Of a stretch of 64,000 nucleotides of DNA, positions 1-8,234 are shown piece by piece. Made by a program: the position numbers and the translations under genes. The DNA comes from Sphingobium sp. Ant17 (GTDB taxonomy: Bacteria; Pseudomonadota; Alphaproteobacteria; Sphingomonadales; Sphingomonadaceae): assembly GCF_000588875.1 (NCBI RefSeq), contig NZ_JEMV01000027.1, positions 2,325 to 66,324 of the forward strand. The letters run 5' to 3'. A model generated the notes under the pieces. It did not search any database and had not been told where the DNA came from. It worked only from the letters and a program-made list of their open reading frames with translations. Within the stretch, counting starts at the first letter, position 1, and each line of letters opens with the position of its first letter.

Positions 1-175
1 ATCATCACGTTGCCTGCCATGGCAGCATGATCAATCCGGCTTAGCCGGAGGTCGCTGTGGCTATCCCAGCGAACCTACACCACTTAACGTAATCGCCACA
101 CTCGACCTCCGCTTTGTTGCGGTAGGATGTCATTGCCGCTTCGGCGCTCGGCCGGAGTCGAACGTGGAGGACGTT

Positions 176-1207
176 ATGGGAGTTTTTGCAGCACTGGATG
201 TGTCACAGGAGGAGACGGCGATTTGCCTGGTTGGGGCGGAAGGTGAGATTCTCGCGGAGGCGAAGGTGCCGACCTGCCCTGACGCGATAGCCGACTGGCT
301 AGCGAAGCGCGCCGCGGATGTCGAACGGGTGGGAATGGAGACAGGTCCCCTTGCCGTCTGGCTCTGGAACGCGCTGACGAAGCGGCGTGTCCCGATCATT
401 TGCCTGGATGCGCGTCACGCTAATGCGGTCCTCAAAATGATGCCAAATAAAACCGACAGACATGATGCTCGCGGCTTGGCTCAGATTGTCCGCACAGGTT
501 GGTTCAAGGCTGCCCGGATAAAGAGTCATGAGGCCTATGTTAACCGGGCGATGCTGACAGCGCGCGATACGCTGGTTGGCATGCGTGTGAAGCTTGAAAA
601 TGAGATCAGAGGGTTGCTGAAAACGTTTGGCGTGATGTTCGGAAAACGGGTTGGGGGCTTCAAACGCCGTGCGACGGAGATCATCACAGGCGAGCTGGCA
701 GTCGCACCGGAGCTCATACCTATCTTTGAAGCGTTGATGCACGCCCGGAGTGAAATTCTAGCCCGTATTGCCGCTCTCGATGGCAAAATCCGGGCGGTAG
801 CCAAACAGCATGGTACGGTACGTCTTTTGATGACAGCGCCGGGAGTCGGACCGATCACCGCGATGGCGGTAACTGCAGCATTCGACGACGCCGAACGCTT
901 CAACCGATCTTCCAGCGCGGGCGCTTATCTCGGTCTGACGCCAAGGCGCTACGAATCTGGCGAAATCAGCCGGAACGGGCGCATCTCGAAAAGCGGTGAC
1001 AGGTTCGCTCGAAAATGCCTGTACGAAGCAGCAAATGCGATCTTGTCTCGAAAGCTTGGCGTCCCTCGCCTGCGTGAGTGGGCACAGGCGATCGCAGGCC
1101 GAACCGGGCCTCGCAAAGCGAAAGTCGCCCTGGCCAGGAAGCTGGCGGTAACATTGCACGCAATGTGGCGTACCAACACGACCTTCCGGGAGGCGGCCAT
1201 GGCCTGA
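176..1207 (+). CDS. IS110-family DEDD transposase/recombinase
   Basis: The 343-residue protein has the two domains of the family. The N-terminal RuvC-like DEDD domain shows D8 (ALDVS), E55 (METGP) and the D94/D97 pair (TDRHDA). The C-terminal Transposase_20 domain begins near LLMTAPGVGPITA and holds the serine-rich FNRSSSAGAYLGL stretch, where the family's catalytic serine is expected. The family moves by RNA-guided recombination through a circular intermediate. I chose ATG 176 because GGAGG at 166-170 is 5 nt upstream; an in-frame GTG at 164 is the alternative. No internal stops are seen, so it may be active. Confidence 0.92.
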   Translation: MGVFAALDVSQEETAICLVGAEGEILAEAKVPTCPDAIADWLAKRAADVERVGMETGPLAVWLWNALTKRRVPIICLDARHANAVLKMMPNKTDRHDARGLAQIVRTGWFKAARIKSHEAYVNRAMLTARDTLVGMRVKLENEIRGLLKTFGVMFGKRVGGFKRRATEIITGELAVAPELIPIFEALMHARSEILARIAALDGKIRAVAKQHGTVRLLMTAPGVGPITAMAVTAAFDDAERFNRSSSAGAYLGLTPRRYESGEISRNGRISKSGDRFARKCLYEAANAILSRKLGVPRLREWAQAIAGRTGPRKAKVALARKLAVTLHAMWRTNTTFREAAMA

Positions 1208-1311
1208 TCCAAATCCGAAGCAATACGCTGAACTCAAGCGCGACAGAACGCGTCCCGCTGGGACGCTTAGCGAGGGTGAGATCGTTCCCGCGAGTGCGGC
1301 ACGGACCGCGC
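1208..1311 (+). ncRNA. candidate guide (seek/bridge) RNA region of the IS
   Basis: In IS1111-group elements the guide RNA is encoded in the right-end non-coding segment after the transposase gene. Here that segment is about 104 nt and contains a perfect 7-bp hairpin, gcgtccc-gct-gggacgc (1250-1266). The assignment is by position and this stem only; no covariation or guide-target match could be tested. Confidence 0.3.
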
Positions 1312-1440
1312 ACACCACTTAGATTCACCCTACTTTGAACGCTAACATGCGGCGTCCAGCGCGACGACCGCGGAGAGAACCCTGGAGCCCAGCGCGCGTG
1401 ACGAACCGCAAAGAGGTCAGCTGTTGACAGTGGCGATTAG

Positions 1441-1620
1441 AGAACCCCGTGGGACACGACCGAAGTTCATATTCCCCTGCGCGTCATAGCCAATGGTGAT
1501 GGGGCAGAGGTCATGCTGACGCTGTTTCGCCAGCCCGGCATGACCGACGAGGATTTTGCGCGCGACGCCAAATGGATCACCCGCGATCTGCGGGCGCTCA
1601 AGACCTATGTGATGGGCTAA
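1441..1620 (+). pseudogene. 3' remnant of an SRPBCC-like gene
   Basis: An open frame of 59 codons follows a TAG at 1438-1440 and ends at TAA 1618-1620. It has no start of its own. The peptide includes TLFRQPGMTDEDFARDAKW and ends LRALKTYVMG, which looks like the C-terminal strand and long helix of a START/SRPBCC (AHSA1-like) domain. The 5' part is absent; the IS and about 120 bp of unrelated sequence lie where it should be. It overlaps the 3' end of the opposing nucleotidyltransferase gene by 23 bp. The family is inferred from the short peptide only. Confidence 0.45.
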
Positions 1621-2536
1621 GCGCTGCTTCCAGTTCCACGATCCGGGCACTGCACAGCGCGCCGACCGTCGCTTGCAGCATTGCGACCCGCTCGGCCAGC
1701 CAGTCCAGTTCCTCGGCGGTGATGACATATTCGCGGGAATAGCGGGCCTTGATATAGGCTTCGCGCAACAGATTATAGGCGCGCTTTTCGAACTTGCTGT
1801 CGGTCGGCCATATGGCGCGCAACTGGGGTTCCAGCTGCTCGGTCTGGGCGCGTAGCCGGTTCAGATTATGGGTCTTGGGGCTGTACAAGGTGCGGACCAG
1901 AAAGATGCAATGATAAAGCCGCTCTACTGACTGATGATAGTTGAACGCGGCAAGGTTGAGATGTCCTCTTCCCACATGAAATTCGGCACCCTCGACAAAC
2001 TCTTTTGCTGTGCCTGACCATTCCTCAAAATAGTCCCGCGTTTCCTTGAGGGCTTCCCCTGCCGATAGCCGCTTGGGTTCCACGAACGGATGTCCGGGCT
2101 CCTCATGCAGCAGGATGCCGTCGCGCAATATATCCATGAAGAAGTAGCGCCCAAGGCGCAGCTTCTCGTTCACATCGTCAAGGCTGTGATAGACCAGCCC
2201 GACCGGCGTACGCAGCCGCGTGCCCTCGGCCAGTTCCTCCAGCAGCCGGTCCTCGGTCTTTGTCCAGAATTCCGCAATGTCGGTCAGGTCTTCATGATCG
2301 ACGATGACGAGAATGTCATAGTCGGAGAAATAACGCCCCACCGGATCCTCGACCCAGTCGCCACGCGCATAGCTGCCGAACAGGATGATCTTGAGAATCT
2401 GTCCATTGCGAAAGCGGGGCTGGGTGCGATGGCGGATGGCCTGCGCAAAGCCCTCCCTGACGATGTCGACGACATGACCAAGCTCCCGACGCTTGGCGTC
2501 GGGCAATTTTATGTCTGGGTCGTCGAGCCTCTTCAT
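1598..2536 (-). CDS. nucleotidyltransferase-HEPN fusion protein
   Basis: The 312-residue protein has an N-terminal MNT-type nucleotidyltransferase domain with GSYARGD at residues 54-60 and the metal-binding SDYDILV at 71-77. Its C-terminal half is an all-helical HEPN-like domain (FNYHQSVERLYHCIF, then AYIKARYSREYV). In many genomes MNT antitoxin and HEPN RNase toxin are separate genes; here they are one chain. The role is unproven: self-neutralising toxin-antitoxin, AMP-transferase or defence protein are all possible. A hairpin, gccgcg-cagaat-cgcggc, sits 2 nt before the start codon and no good ribosome site is seen, so expression may be low or controlled. Confidence 0.8.
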   Translation of the reverse strand: MKRLDDPDIKLPDAKRRELGHVVDIVREGFAQAIRHRTQPRFRNGQILKIILFGSYARGDWVEDPVGRYFSDYDILVIVDHEDLTDIAEFWTKTEDRLLEELAEGTRLRTPVGLVYHSLDDVNEKLRLGRYFFMDILRDGILLHEEPGHPFVEPKRLSAGEALKETRDYFEEWSGTAKEFVEGAEFHVGRGHLNLAAFNYHQSVERLYHCIFLVRTLYSPKTHNLNRLRAQTEQLEPQLRAIWPTDSKFEKRAYNLLREAYIKARYSREYVITAEELDWLAERVAMLQATVGALCSARIVELEAALSPSHRS

Positions 2537-2562
2537 GATGCCGCGCAGAATCGCGGCAAATC

Positions 2563-2598
2563 ATCGCCTTGCCAAGCCCTGAAAGCGGGCAAGGCGAT
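2563..2598 (-). terminator. hairpin between two minus-strand genes
   Basis: The perfect 11-bp inverted repeat atcgccttgcc (2563-2573) and ggcaaggcgat (2588-2598) has a 14-nt loop. It lies 9 nt after the stop of the sigma region-4-like gene and before the nucleotidyltransferase gene. There is no T run, so it could be a weak terminator or a processing or attenuation stem. Confidence 0.35.
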
Positions 2599-2606
2599 TT
2601 AGCATC

Positions 2607-2810
2607 CTATTGCATTTTGCGCGCAATGATCCGGATGGCCATGAGCATGTGATCTTGCACCTGTTCGAGCGACATGCTCTCCCTTTGCGCAATCTCGACA
2701 TAACTCAGCCCCTCCACCTGACTGGCGAAAAAGACCCTATAGGCCTTGGGCGGCAGTTTCTCGATTGCCGCCTGCGCCTTGGCATGTTGGGCATTATCGG
2801 GCGTCGTCAT
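2607..2810 (-). CDS. sigma-70 region 4-like small HTH protein
   Basis: The 67-residue protein consists of little more than one sigma region-4 helix-turn-helix: LPPKAYRVFFASQVEGLSY, then VEIAQRESMSLEQVQDHM and a basic tail IRIIARKMQ. It lacks region 2, so it cannot be a complete sigma factor. It is probably a DNA-binding accessory regulator of the mobile region. Start ATG 2810 has GGAGG 6 nt upstream. It overlaps the 3' end of the ardC-like gene by 17 bp, so the two are co-transcribed and likely coupled. Confidence 0.75.
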   Translation of the reverse strand: MTTPDNAQHAKAQAAIEKLPPKAYRVFFASQVEGLSYVEIAQRESMSLEQVQDHMLMAIRIIARKMQ

Positions 2811-3720
2811 CGTCGCCTCCTGTGTCGCTGACGAAGTTCAGCAGATAGTCGGCGGCCTTGCTGGCCTGACTGGCGGCGCGAAAGATCGCCTTGCTGTCTT
2901 CGCGCAGGACCGAGAGCCATGCGCCCAGATAATCGGCATGGCGCACGGTCGGTACGATGCCGAGTTCCGCACACAGGAAGGCGCTGGCCATTTCGGCGAT
3001 CAGTTCCTCGCGCGCATAGGCGGGGCTACCAAAGCCGCTGTCGGGCAGGCGATCCAGCCGCAAGCGATGTCCGGTCCAGTGCCCTAGTTCATGCAGCGCG
3101 GTGCGATACCAGTTGATGGGTTCATGAAAATGTTCGGGCCGGGGCACGCGGATATAGTCGTCCTGCGGGGCATAATAGGCCTCCCCGCCGCCGATACGGA
3201 TATCCGCGCCGCTTGCCGCGATCAGCACCTCCGCGCGGGGCATGGAAATGGCCGGGTTCCATGTCGCAACGGGATCAGCCGATGGCGCGACGTCCAGTCC
3301 CTCGCACTGGTCGATGTTGAAAACGGTAAAGCGCTTCAAAAAGGCAATCTGACGCGGTTCGCCATCCGGTCCGATGCGTACAGTGTCGCCATCCTTGGGC
3401 GTGAACCTGTCGGCATAACAGACAGTCGTGCCCTGCTCCCCCTTACGCACATTGCCGCCCAATGCCTGCGCCTGCCGGTAGGTCAGCCAGCGCTGCGAAC
3501 CATAGCCCTGCTCGAACAGGCGGTGCCACAGGATCAGCACATTGATCCCCGAATAGCGCCTGCCGGTCCCGCCGTTGCGCGGCAAGCCCAGCGCCGCCTT
3601 GCCGTTATCCCATGGCCGCACCCATGGCAGGGTGCCTTCCTCCAGTTGGGCAATGATCCGGTCGGTCACCTCACTATAGAGGGTCGCGCCGGTGCGTATG
3701 GTCTTGTCCTGATACTCCAT
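2794..3720 (-). CDS. ArdC-family antirestriction protein
   Basis: The 308-residue protein has the ArdC layout. An N-terminal single-strand DNA-binding domain (about 5-130) includes LPWVRPW and the GGTGRRYSGINVLILW block. A C-terminal zinc metallopeptidase domain has HELGH at 210-214 with a downstream EELIAEMAS glutamate as likely third ligand. ArdC proteins protect incoming conjugative DNA from host restriction. Start ATG 3720 has AGGAG upstream; codons further upstream run into the leader and do not resemble the family. The gene sits behind a leader that is shared with the parB-like gene, which suggests common control on entry of the element. Confidence 0.93.
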   Translation of the reverse strand: MEYQDKTIRTGATLYSEVTDRIIAQLEEGTLPWVRPWDNGKAALGLPRNGGTGRRYSGINVLILWHRLFEQGYGSQRWLTYRQAQALGGNVRKGEQGTTVCYADRFTPKDGDTVRIGPDGEPRQIAFLKRFTVFNIDQCEGLDVAPSADPVATWNPAISMPRAEVLIAASGADIRIGGGEAYYAPQDDYIRVPRPEHFHEPINWYRTALHELGHWTGHRLRLDRLPDSGFGSPAYAREELIAEMASAFLCAELGIVPTVRHADYLGAWLSVLREDSKAIFRAASQASKAADYLLNFVSDTGGDDDDAR

Positions 3721-3763
3721 GACCTTTCTCCTTCCCGCATCGCACCGGCGCCGGAGTGGCGGG

Positions 3764-3904
3764 GGTGGGCGGCAGGAGCGAACCGGCAGGCTCCCCGACA
3801 GAGGCGGGCCGCACCCGCAAGGGCCGCAACGAACAGTGGAGGAGTTGGCGCGAAGCCCAACTTGCGGCACGTCGCGGGGGGACTAGAGGGTAGCGACGCC
3901 CACC
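3764..3904 (-). promoter_or_regulatory. structured leader (copy 1) upstream of ardC
   Basis: This stretch, 44 nt before the ardC start, repeats the leader of the parB-like gene in three blocks: 3764-3791 (26 of 28 bases equal to 5978-6005), 3806-3844 and 3883-3903. Its two ends pair, ggtgggcg (3764-3771) with cgcccacc (3897-3904), and an inner stem gttgg/ccaac lies at 3844-3861. A conserved, end-closed element before two co-functional genes fits a cis-acting RNA or a large operator. The remaining intergenic part, 3905-4135, shows nothing I can support. Confidence 0.6.
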
Positions 3905-4135
3905 CCCGCCGCGCCGACAGGCCGATCAGACAATGATACAACGCCATCGTGCCGATTGCGCGATGACCGCTGCCGAACCCTTCGCGCTGCCTTTCGCAGC
4001 GCTCCGCATGCCCCGGAAATTCCCGCAAACATCCACGCCGGGCGGCAAAGCCGACCGCGCAAAATTCCGCGCAGCCCCGTCCATGGGCAATTATGAAACA
4101 AGCGGGCGACGCTTCCGCGCCGCCCGCCCTATCGA

Positions 4136-5938
4136 TCAGGCTGCTTGCTGGACCGGTTCGTCCTCGCTGGCGATCACCTCTTCATCGCTGGTGTCTGTCG
4201 CGTCGGCGGCACCCTCTTCCGGCTCCCCCTCATCCTGTGGCTCGGTAAACGGCGCAACCACCTCCCACCGCTCGACGCTGCCAACGCCGCCCCGCTGCGT
4301 GTAGGATGATGGCGGAAAGGCCATCCAGCGCGGCACCCAGCCGTCCCGCTTCTCCCGGCCATTGGTTCCGGCAAGACAGTCCCGCACGATCTGCCGCTGG
4401 ATCTTGCCCGTTGCACCGCCATTGCCGGTTGCCACTTCCTTGCCTGCCACATCGGCAAGGATATGCCCTATCACCTCCCGGTCGCGGACAAGGTCAAGCA
4501 AAGCATCATCGGCCTGCCAGCAGGACGCCATATCCACGTCCATCTGAACGCCCAGCAATTCGACCAGCGCCGACCCGGCCTCCAGCGTTTCGCCCATGAC
4601 GATGGCAAGGATGCCCAGCACCATGGCGTCATCAAGATCGAGCAGCCGCAGATAAAGCGGGATCAGCTCCCGATCATAAGCATGGCCGGTCACGGTCGGC
4701 GTGTCGGGATTAAGGCCGAGGAGATCGAGCGCGATCCGCCGCTCCCTGTCGAATTCCGCTTCCGAAACGCAATTCTCGACACTCTCCGTGATCGCATCGC
4801 TCGTCCCGCGCTGGGACGCGACATCGACCCGCCATAAAGATGATCCGGCAATGACATGGGCGACCATCAAACGCAAAGCGATGGCAGGCGAAGCCCCGAC
4901 CTTCGCGCGCACGGCGGCATGACGGTGGAGATCGACATAACTGGCCAGCGGCGCGGACAGTTCGGGCCGAACCACCTTCTCGACGTTGCCGCCCTGTTCC
5001 AGCCTGCGCGCCTCCTTGAGGGTCACATAGCCTTCATGAAAGCTGACGTCGCCACCATGGCCGATGCTGATATAGACCCGCCCGCCCTTGGACTTGGGGC
5101 AACGCTCATGCTCCCATGCATGAAAGGCCTCGCCGCGCGCCATGATAGCAACATCCTGCCATCCCGCCTCGCGATAGGCATCGACCTTCTCGGCAATGGC
5201 CGCCTCCTGCATTTGCCAGAAGAGGTCGGCATCAGCGAAATAGCCATGATCGCCAAAAAGGTCGGCCACGATCTCGCCTGCATAGCCCGCCGGATCGAAA
5301 AGCGCCTTGTCGGTGCCGATGGCGCTGCCACCCAGCAGCCAAGCCTTCACATAATGGCCCATGGGCGGACGTGCATCCTCATCGTCCAGCAACGCCAGCC
5401 ATTCGCGCTGCCGGGCTTTCGACGCCAAGGTCAGATGCCGCACGGTGACAGCATCGATGCTGTCGTTGCGATAGAGGTTGCGGATGCGGGGCAGCAGATT
5501 GCCCAAGGCGAGCGTCCGTTTCACCTGCAAGGCGGTGAGGCCAAAGGTCAGCGAGATATCCTCGGGCGACCGGCCTTCCTTGACCAGTCGGGTGAAGGTT
5601 TCCCACCGCGTCACCTCATCGGGATCGAGCCGGGCGATATTCTCGATCAGCGAGGCTTCCAGCGCCGCCGCATCGTCGCCCGCTTCCATGATCGCGCAGG
5701 GCAGCGGTTCGACGCTTCCTTCCTCCTGCGCCACGATCAGTGCCGCATGATAACGCCGCTTGCCCGCGACAATCTCATAGGTCGTCGGAGAACCATTCTG
5801 CCGCACGATCAGCGGCACCAGCACCCCCCGCGCCCGAATGGACGGCAGGATATTGGTGAGGTCCGGCACCTTCTTCACGCCCCGCATGTTCGCAGGCGAA
5901 ACCGAAAGGCAGGCGATATCGATATGCTTGAGTTCCAT
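4136..5938 (-). CDS. ParB/RepB/Spo0J-type nuclease-like protein
   Basis: The 600-residue protein starts with a ParB-N (sulfiredoxin-like) domain, about residues 3-110, including SVSPANMR, GVLVPLIVR and GKRRYHAA. A helix-turn-helix linker domain follows (LIENIARLDPDEVTRW and SPEDISLTFGLTALQVKR). The long C-terminal half, about 220-600, is not one I recognise and ends in an acidic tail. It is twice the length of chromosomal ParB and is typical of sphingomonad plasmids and integrative elements, where it accompanies ardC. There is no ParA partner nearby, so a role in partition is doubtful. ATG 5938 has AAGGAG upstream. Confidence 0.88.
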   Translation of the reverse strand: MELKHIDIACLSVSPANMRGVKKVPDLTNILPSIRARGVLVPLIVRQNGSPTTYEIVAGKRRYHAALIVAQEEGSVEPLPCAIMEAGDDAAALEASLIENIARLDPDEVTRWETFTRLVKEGRSPEDISLTFGLTALQVKRTLALGNLLPRIRNLYRNDSIDAVTVRHLTLASKARQREWLALLDDEDARPPMGHYVKAWLLGGSAIGTDKALFDPAGYAGEIVADLFGDHGYFADADLFWQMQEAAIAEKVDAYREAGWQDVAIMARGEAFHAWEHERCPKSKGGRVYISIGHGGDVSFHEGYVTLKEARRLEQGGNVEKVVRPELSAPLASYVDLHRHAAVRAKVGASPAIALRLMVAHVIAGSSLWRVDVASQRGTSDAITESVENCVSEAEFDRERRIALDLLGLNPDTPTVTGHAYDRELIPLYLRLLDLDDAMVLGILAIVMGETLEAGSALVELLGVQMDVDMASCWQADDALLDLVRDREVIGHILADVAGKEVATGNGGATGKIQRQIVRDCLAGTNGREKRDGWVPRWMAFPPSSYTQRGGVGSVERWEVVAPFTEPQDEGEPEEGAADATDTSDEEVIASEDEPVQQAA

Positions 5939-5977
5939 TGTCCTTACTCCTTGCCAAACACCGGCCCCGGAAAGCGG

Positions 5978-6114
5978 GGTGGGCGGCAAGAGCGCACCGG
6001 CAGGCCCGGACAAGCGGTGGGCTGCATCCGAAGGACCGCAACGTCAGTGAAGGAGCCGCGCCACCGGCCGGCTTGCCGCCCGCCGCGACGGGCCTAGAGG
6101 GAAGCGACGCCCAC
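5978..6114 (-). promoter_or_regulatory. structured leader (copy 2) upstream of parB-like gene
   Basis: This is the second copy of the ardC leader, about 40 nt before the parB-like start. Shared blocks are 5978-6005, 6019-6055 and 6094-6114 (20 of 21 bases equal to 3883-3903). The ends pair, gtgggcg (5979-5985) with cgcccac (6108-6114). The middle segment has drifted between copies while the closing stem and terminal blocks are kept. The rest of the gap up to 6375 shows no gene. Confidence 0.6.
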
Positions 6115-6375
6115 ACCGCTTGGCCGGGACCGGCCCACGCCATCGCCCCAAGCGATGTCCGCCAGTGATCCGCTAAGGATCGCGCGTCAGCGATCAAAAC
6201 CCGGCAGGGCCGAGACAGGCGAAGCAGGCTCGGTGGAGCGCAGCGACATAGAGCGCGGCCCAAAGGGGACGCCCAGACAGCCCCCAAGCAAAACAGCTAT
6301 CCCTTGCCTGCTCCCCACAAGACAGGCCATTGTCCATACGGCGGTCGATACCGCATCTGGGGGGATAACAAGGCC

Positions 6376-7272
6376 ATGGCCTTTGGCGTTTTCATTCATC
6401 GGTCAGACTCGATCTACGACGACAGCCCGGCCGAACGCTATCAGTTCCCCGCCCAATATCTTGGCCGGGTCTCCGCCTGCATCCATGACTGGATCGTCTA
6501 TTACGAACCTGTGAAGGTCAGCGGCACCCGCGGCTATTTTGCCATAGCCAAAGTCAGCCAGGTCATTCCCGATCCCAAGGCGCCCGGCATGTATATCGCC
6601 ATGATCGAACCGGGCAGCTATCTTGAATTTGCAAACGCCGTGCCCTTCAACGGTCCCGACGGCCTGGCAGAGCGCGGCCTCCTCAACGAGGCCGGCAAGA
6701 TTTCCGGTCGCGCCCAGGCGGCGGTGCGCCCCATCTCGACGGCTGACTTCAACCATATTCTCGATCTCGGCCTGGACGAGCATGCCCCGCTCCTGCCACG
6801 CGTCGATGACGTGACGCCGCCCCTCTTTCAGGATGAGGCCATGCCCTTCCTCGCCGAGCAGGAGCGCCGCCGCACGACAACGCTTGTTTCCAGAATCGAG
6901 CGTGACCGCGTTTTCCGCCGTGTCGTGCTGCGCGCCTATGACGAGCGCTGCGCCATCACGGGCCTCAAGCTCATCAACGGGGGCGGCAGAGCAGAAGCGG
7001 AGGCTGCCCACATCCGGCCAGTCGAAGCCAATGGCCCCGACAGCGTCCAGAACGGTATCGCCCTGTCCGGCACCGTCCACTGGATGTTCGACCGGGGGCT
7101 TATCAGCCTCTCGGACGATCTCGACATCATGATTTCCCGTCAGGCCAATGACAGCGACAGCATCACGGGCCTTATCAACAAGAGCCGCCGTGCCACTCTT
7201 CCAATCCGCGCAGCAGACCGGCCACACCCCCATTTCCTGGCCTGGCACAGGGACAATGTCTTCAAGCTCTGA
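6376..7272 (+). CDS. HNH endonuclease with N-terminal sensor-like domain
   Basis: The 298-residue protein has an N-terminal domain (about 1-115; MAFGVFIHRSDSIYDD and HDWIVYYEP) that resembles modules found with restriction-like HNH proteins. The C-terminal HNH_2 domain carries AAHIRP (H212), N226 of VQNGIAL and H235 in TVHWMFDRGLISL. The zinc cysteines common in HNH folds are missing apart from C192. I chose ATG 6376 because homologous proteins start with this F-x-H-x-x-D-S pattern; an upstream in-frame ATG at 6304 would add 24 unrelated residues. It is probably a type IV-like or accessory nuclease of the island. Confidence 0.85.
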   Translation: MAFGVFIHRSDSIYDDSPAERYQFPAQYLGRVSACIHDWIVYYEPVKVSGTRGYFAIAKVSQVIPDPKAPGMYIAMIEPGSYLEFANAVPFNGPDGLAERGLLNEAGKISGRAQAAVRPISTADFNHILDLGLDEHAPLLPRVDDVTPPLFQDEAMPFLAEQERRRTTTLVSRIERDRVFRRVVLRAYDERCAITGLKLINGGGRAEAEAAHIRPVEANGPDSVQNGIALSGTVHWMFDRGLISLSDDLDIMISRQANDSDSITGLINKSRRATLPIRAADRPHPHFLAWHRDNVFKL

Positions 7273-7328
7273 ATGCCGAACGTGCCAAAGCAGCTTGCCC
7301 CCCCAGCATAGCCAAGGATCATCACCCC

Positions 7329-7529
7329 ATGGCCAAATCCCGCCCCATCATATTGGAAGGCCTGCTGATGCAGGAAGGCCGCCAGCTTATCCTGCAAATG
7401 GCCGACGGTGGGCAATGGCGGCTTCTTGCCCTGGGCAGGCAAGAGCATCTTTTGGGCCGCCATGTCCGCGTCGAGGGTGTGCGGGAAGACCATGATATTG
7501 TCGCCGTGGACAAGATCACCGCCAGATGA
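7329..7529 (+). CDS. DUF5818-like small protein
   Basis: The 66-residue protein has the compact pattern HxxxGxLxxxxxxxxLxxxDGGxWxL followed by LLGRHVRVEGVREDHDIVAVDKI. This matches the small OB-fold-like DUF5818 proteins common in sphingomonads. The function is unknown. It lies 56 bp after the HNH gene on the same strand, so the two may share a transcript. Confidence 0.7.
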   Translation: MAKSRPIILEGLLMQEGRQLILQMADGGQWRLLALGRQEHLLGRHVRVEGVREDHDIVAVDKITAR

Positions 7530-7703
7530 CGGGAACAGCAGCGGGGGCACCGCGAGCAGGCCATAATCACTCTCCGGCATGGCATGCGCAGAGCGCGCAG
7601 GTGAGACAATGTCGAGCCCAGCTGGAGCCTAAACATGACTCGGCGATCCCGACGGAACAATCCAACCGCCTGTCGGTCTTACCAAGGGGACGATAGGACA
7701 GAT

Positions 7704-8069
7704 ATGATGCGCAACGCCCTTGCCCAGACAGCCGAACGTCGTCGAAGCCCACGCGAGACTGCCAACGTCCCATGCACGGTCAACTGGTTGGGCCTCTATG
7801 AGTTTGCCACGATCAGAAATATGTCGATCTACGGAGCGCAGCTCGACGGGTTCGAATTTCCGCCAGCCGGTACGGCCGTGACGATCGTCGTCAATCGGGT
7901 CGAAATCTGTGCGTCGATCATTTGGGCGGATGGCGAGATATGCGGCGTGCTGCTTGCACATAATGTCGATCCCGCAGCCTTCATTCGCGAACATTCCATC
8001 CGGCCTCTGGGGCATGAAGCGCCCTCAATCGGCACCATCACGCAGATGAACGTTATCTGCGCCTGCTGA
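7704..8069 (+). CDS. PilZ domain protein
   Basis: The 121-residue protein has the PilZ signature: RRSPRE near residue 12, then a beta-barrel with IRNMSIYGAQLDGF (the D/N-x-S-x-x-G motif appears as NMSIYG) and ICASIIWADGEICGVLL. PilZ domains bind cyclic di-GMP through R-x-x-x-R and D-x-S-x-x-G. Here R12/R13 and R16 are present but the aspartate is asparagine, so binding may be weak. ATG 7704 was chosen over an in-frame ATG at 7635 because the upstream residues are not family-like. Confidence 0.75.
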   Translation: MMRNALAQTAERRRSPRETANVPCTVNWLGLYEFATIRNMSIYGAQLDGFEFPPAGTAVTIVVNRVEICASIIWADGEICGVLLAHNVDPAAFIREHSIRPLGHEAPSIGTITQMNVICAC

Positions 8070-8234
8070 ATGTGACGTCGCCGCACGCCCTGAGCTTCAG
8101 CTGGACCTCACAAGGCAGCTGAAGCAAAGATCCAAGCCGACAGCGCAACGTTCGACGTCCGACTAGGAAGAATGGGCAAAGTGCCTGCCAAAAATCGACC
8201 CCGTCAGCGAGCGACCGCTGAGAGGCCATCGCGG

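Larger units (their letters stand above)
77..1321 (+). mobile_element. IS110-family insertion sequence, IS1111-like ends
   Basis: The element carries one transposase gene. A 10-bp direct repeat, acaccactta, lies at 77-86 and 1312-1321. Just inside it are subterminal inverted repeats, gccacactcg at 95-104 and cgagtgcggc at 1291-1300, which match at 9 of 10 positions when one is inverted. Subterminal rather than terminal inverted repeats are the known mark of the IS1111 group of IS110. If one copy of the direct repeat belongs to the target, the unit is about 1.24 kb. The exact ends are inferred and could shift by several bases. Confidence 0.6.

Noticed and set aside
14-72. Row of small palindromes left of the IS (ctgccatggcag, ccggcttagccgg, cgctg...cagcg)
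   Set aside because: If the element ends near 77 these are flank DNA; they are short and I cannot assign them to a REP family or to the IS RNA.
4856-6097. 413-codon plus-strand open frame opposite the parB-like gene
   Set aside because: It mirrors the codon structure of the minus-strand gene, has no family features or ribosome site, and the ParB domains on the other strand are clear.
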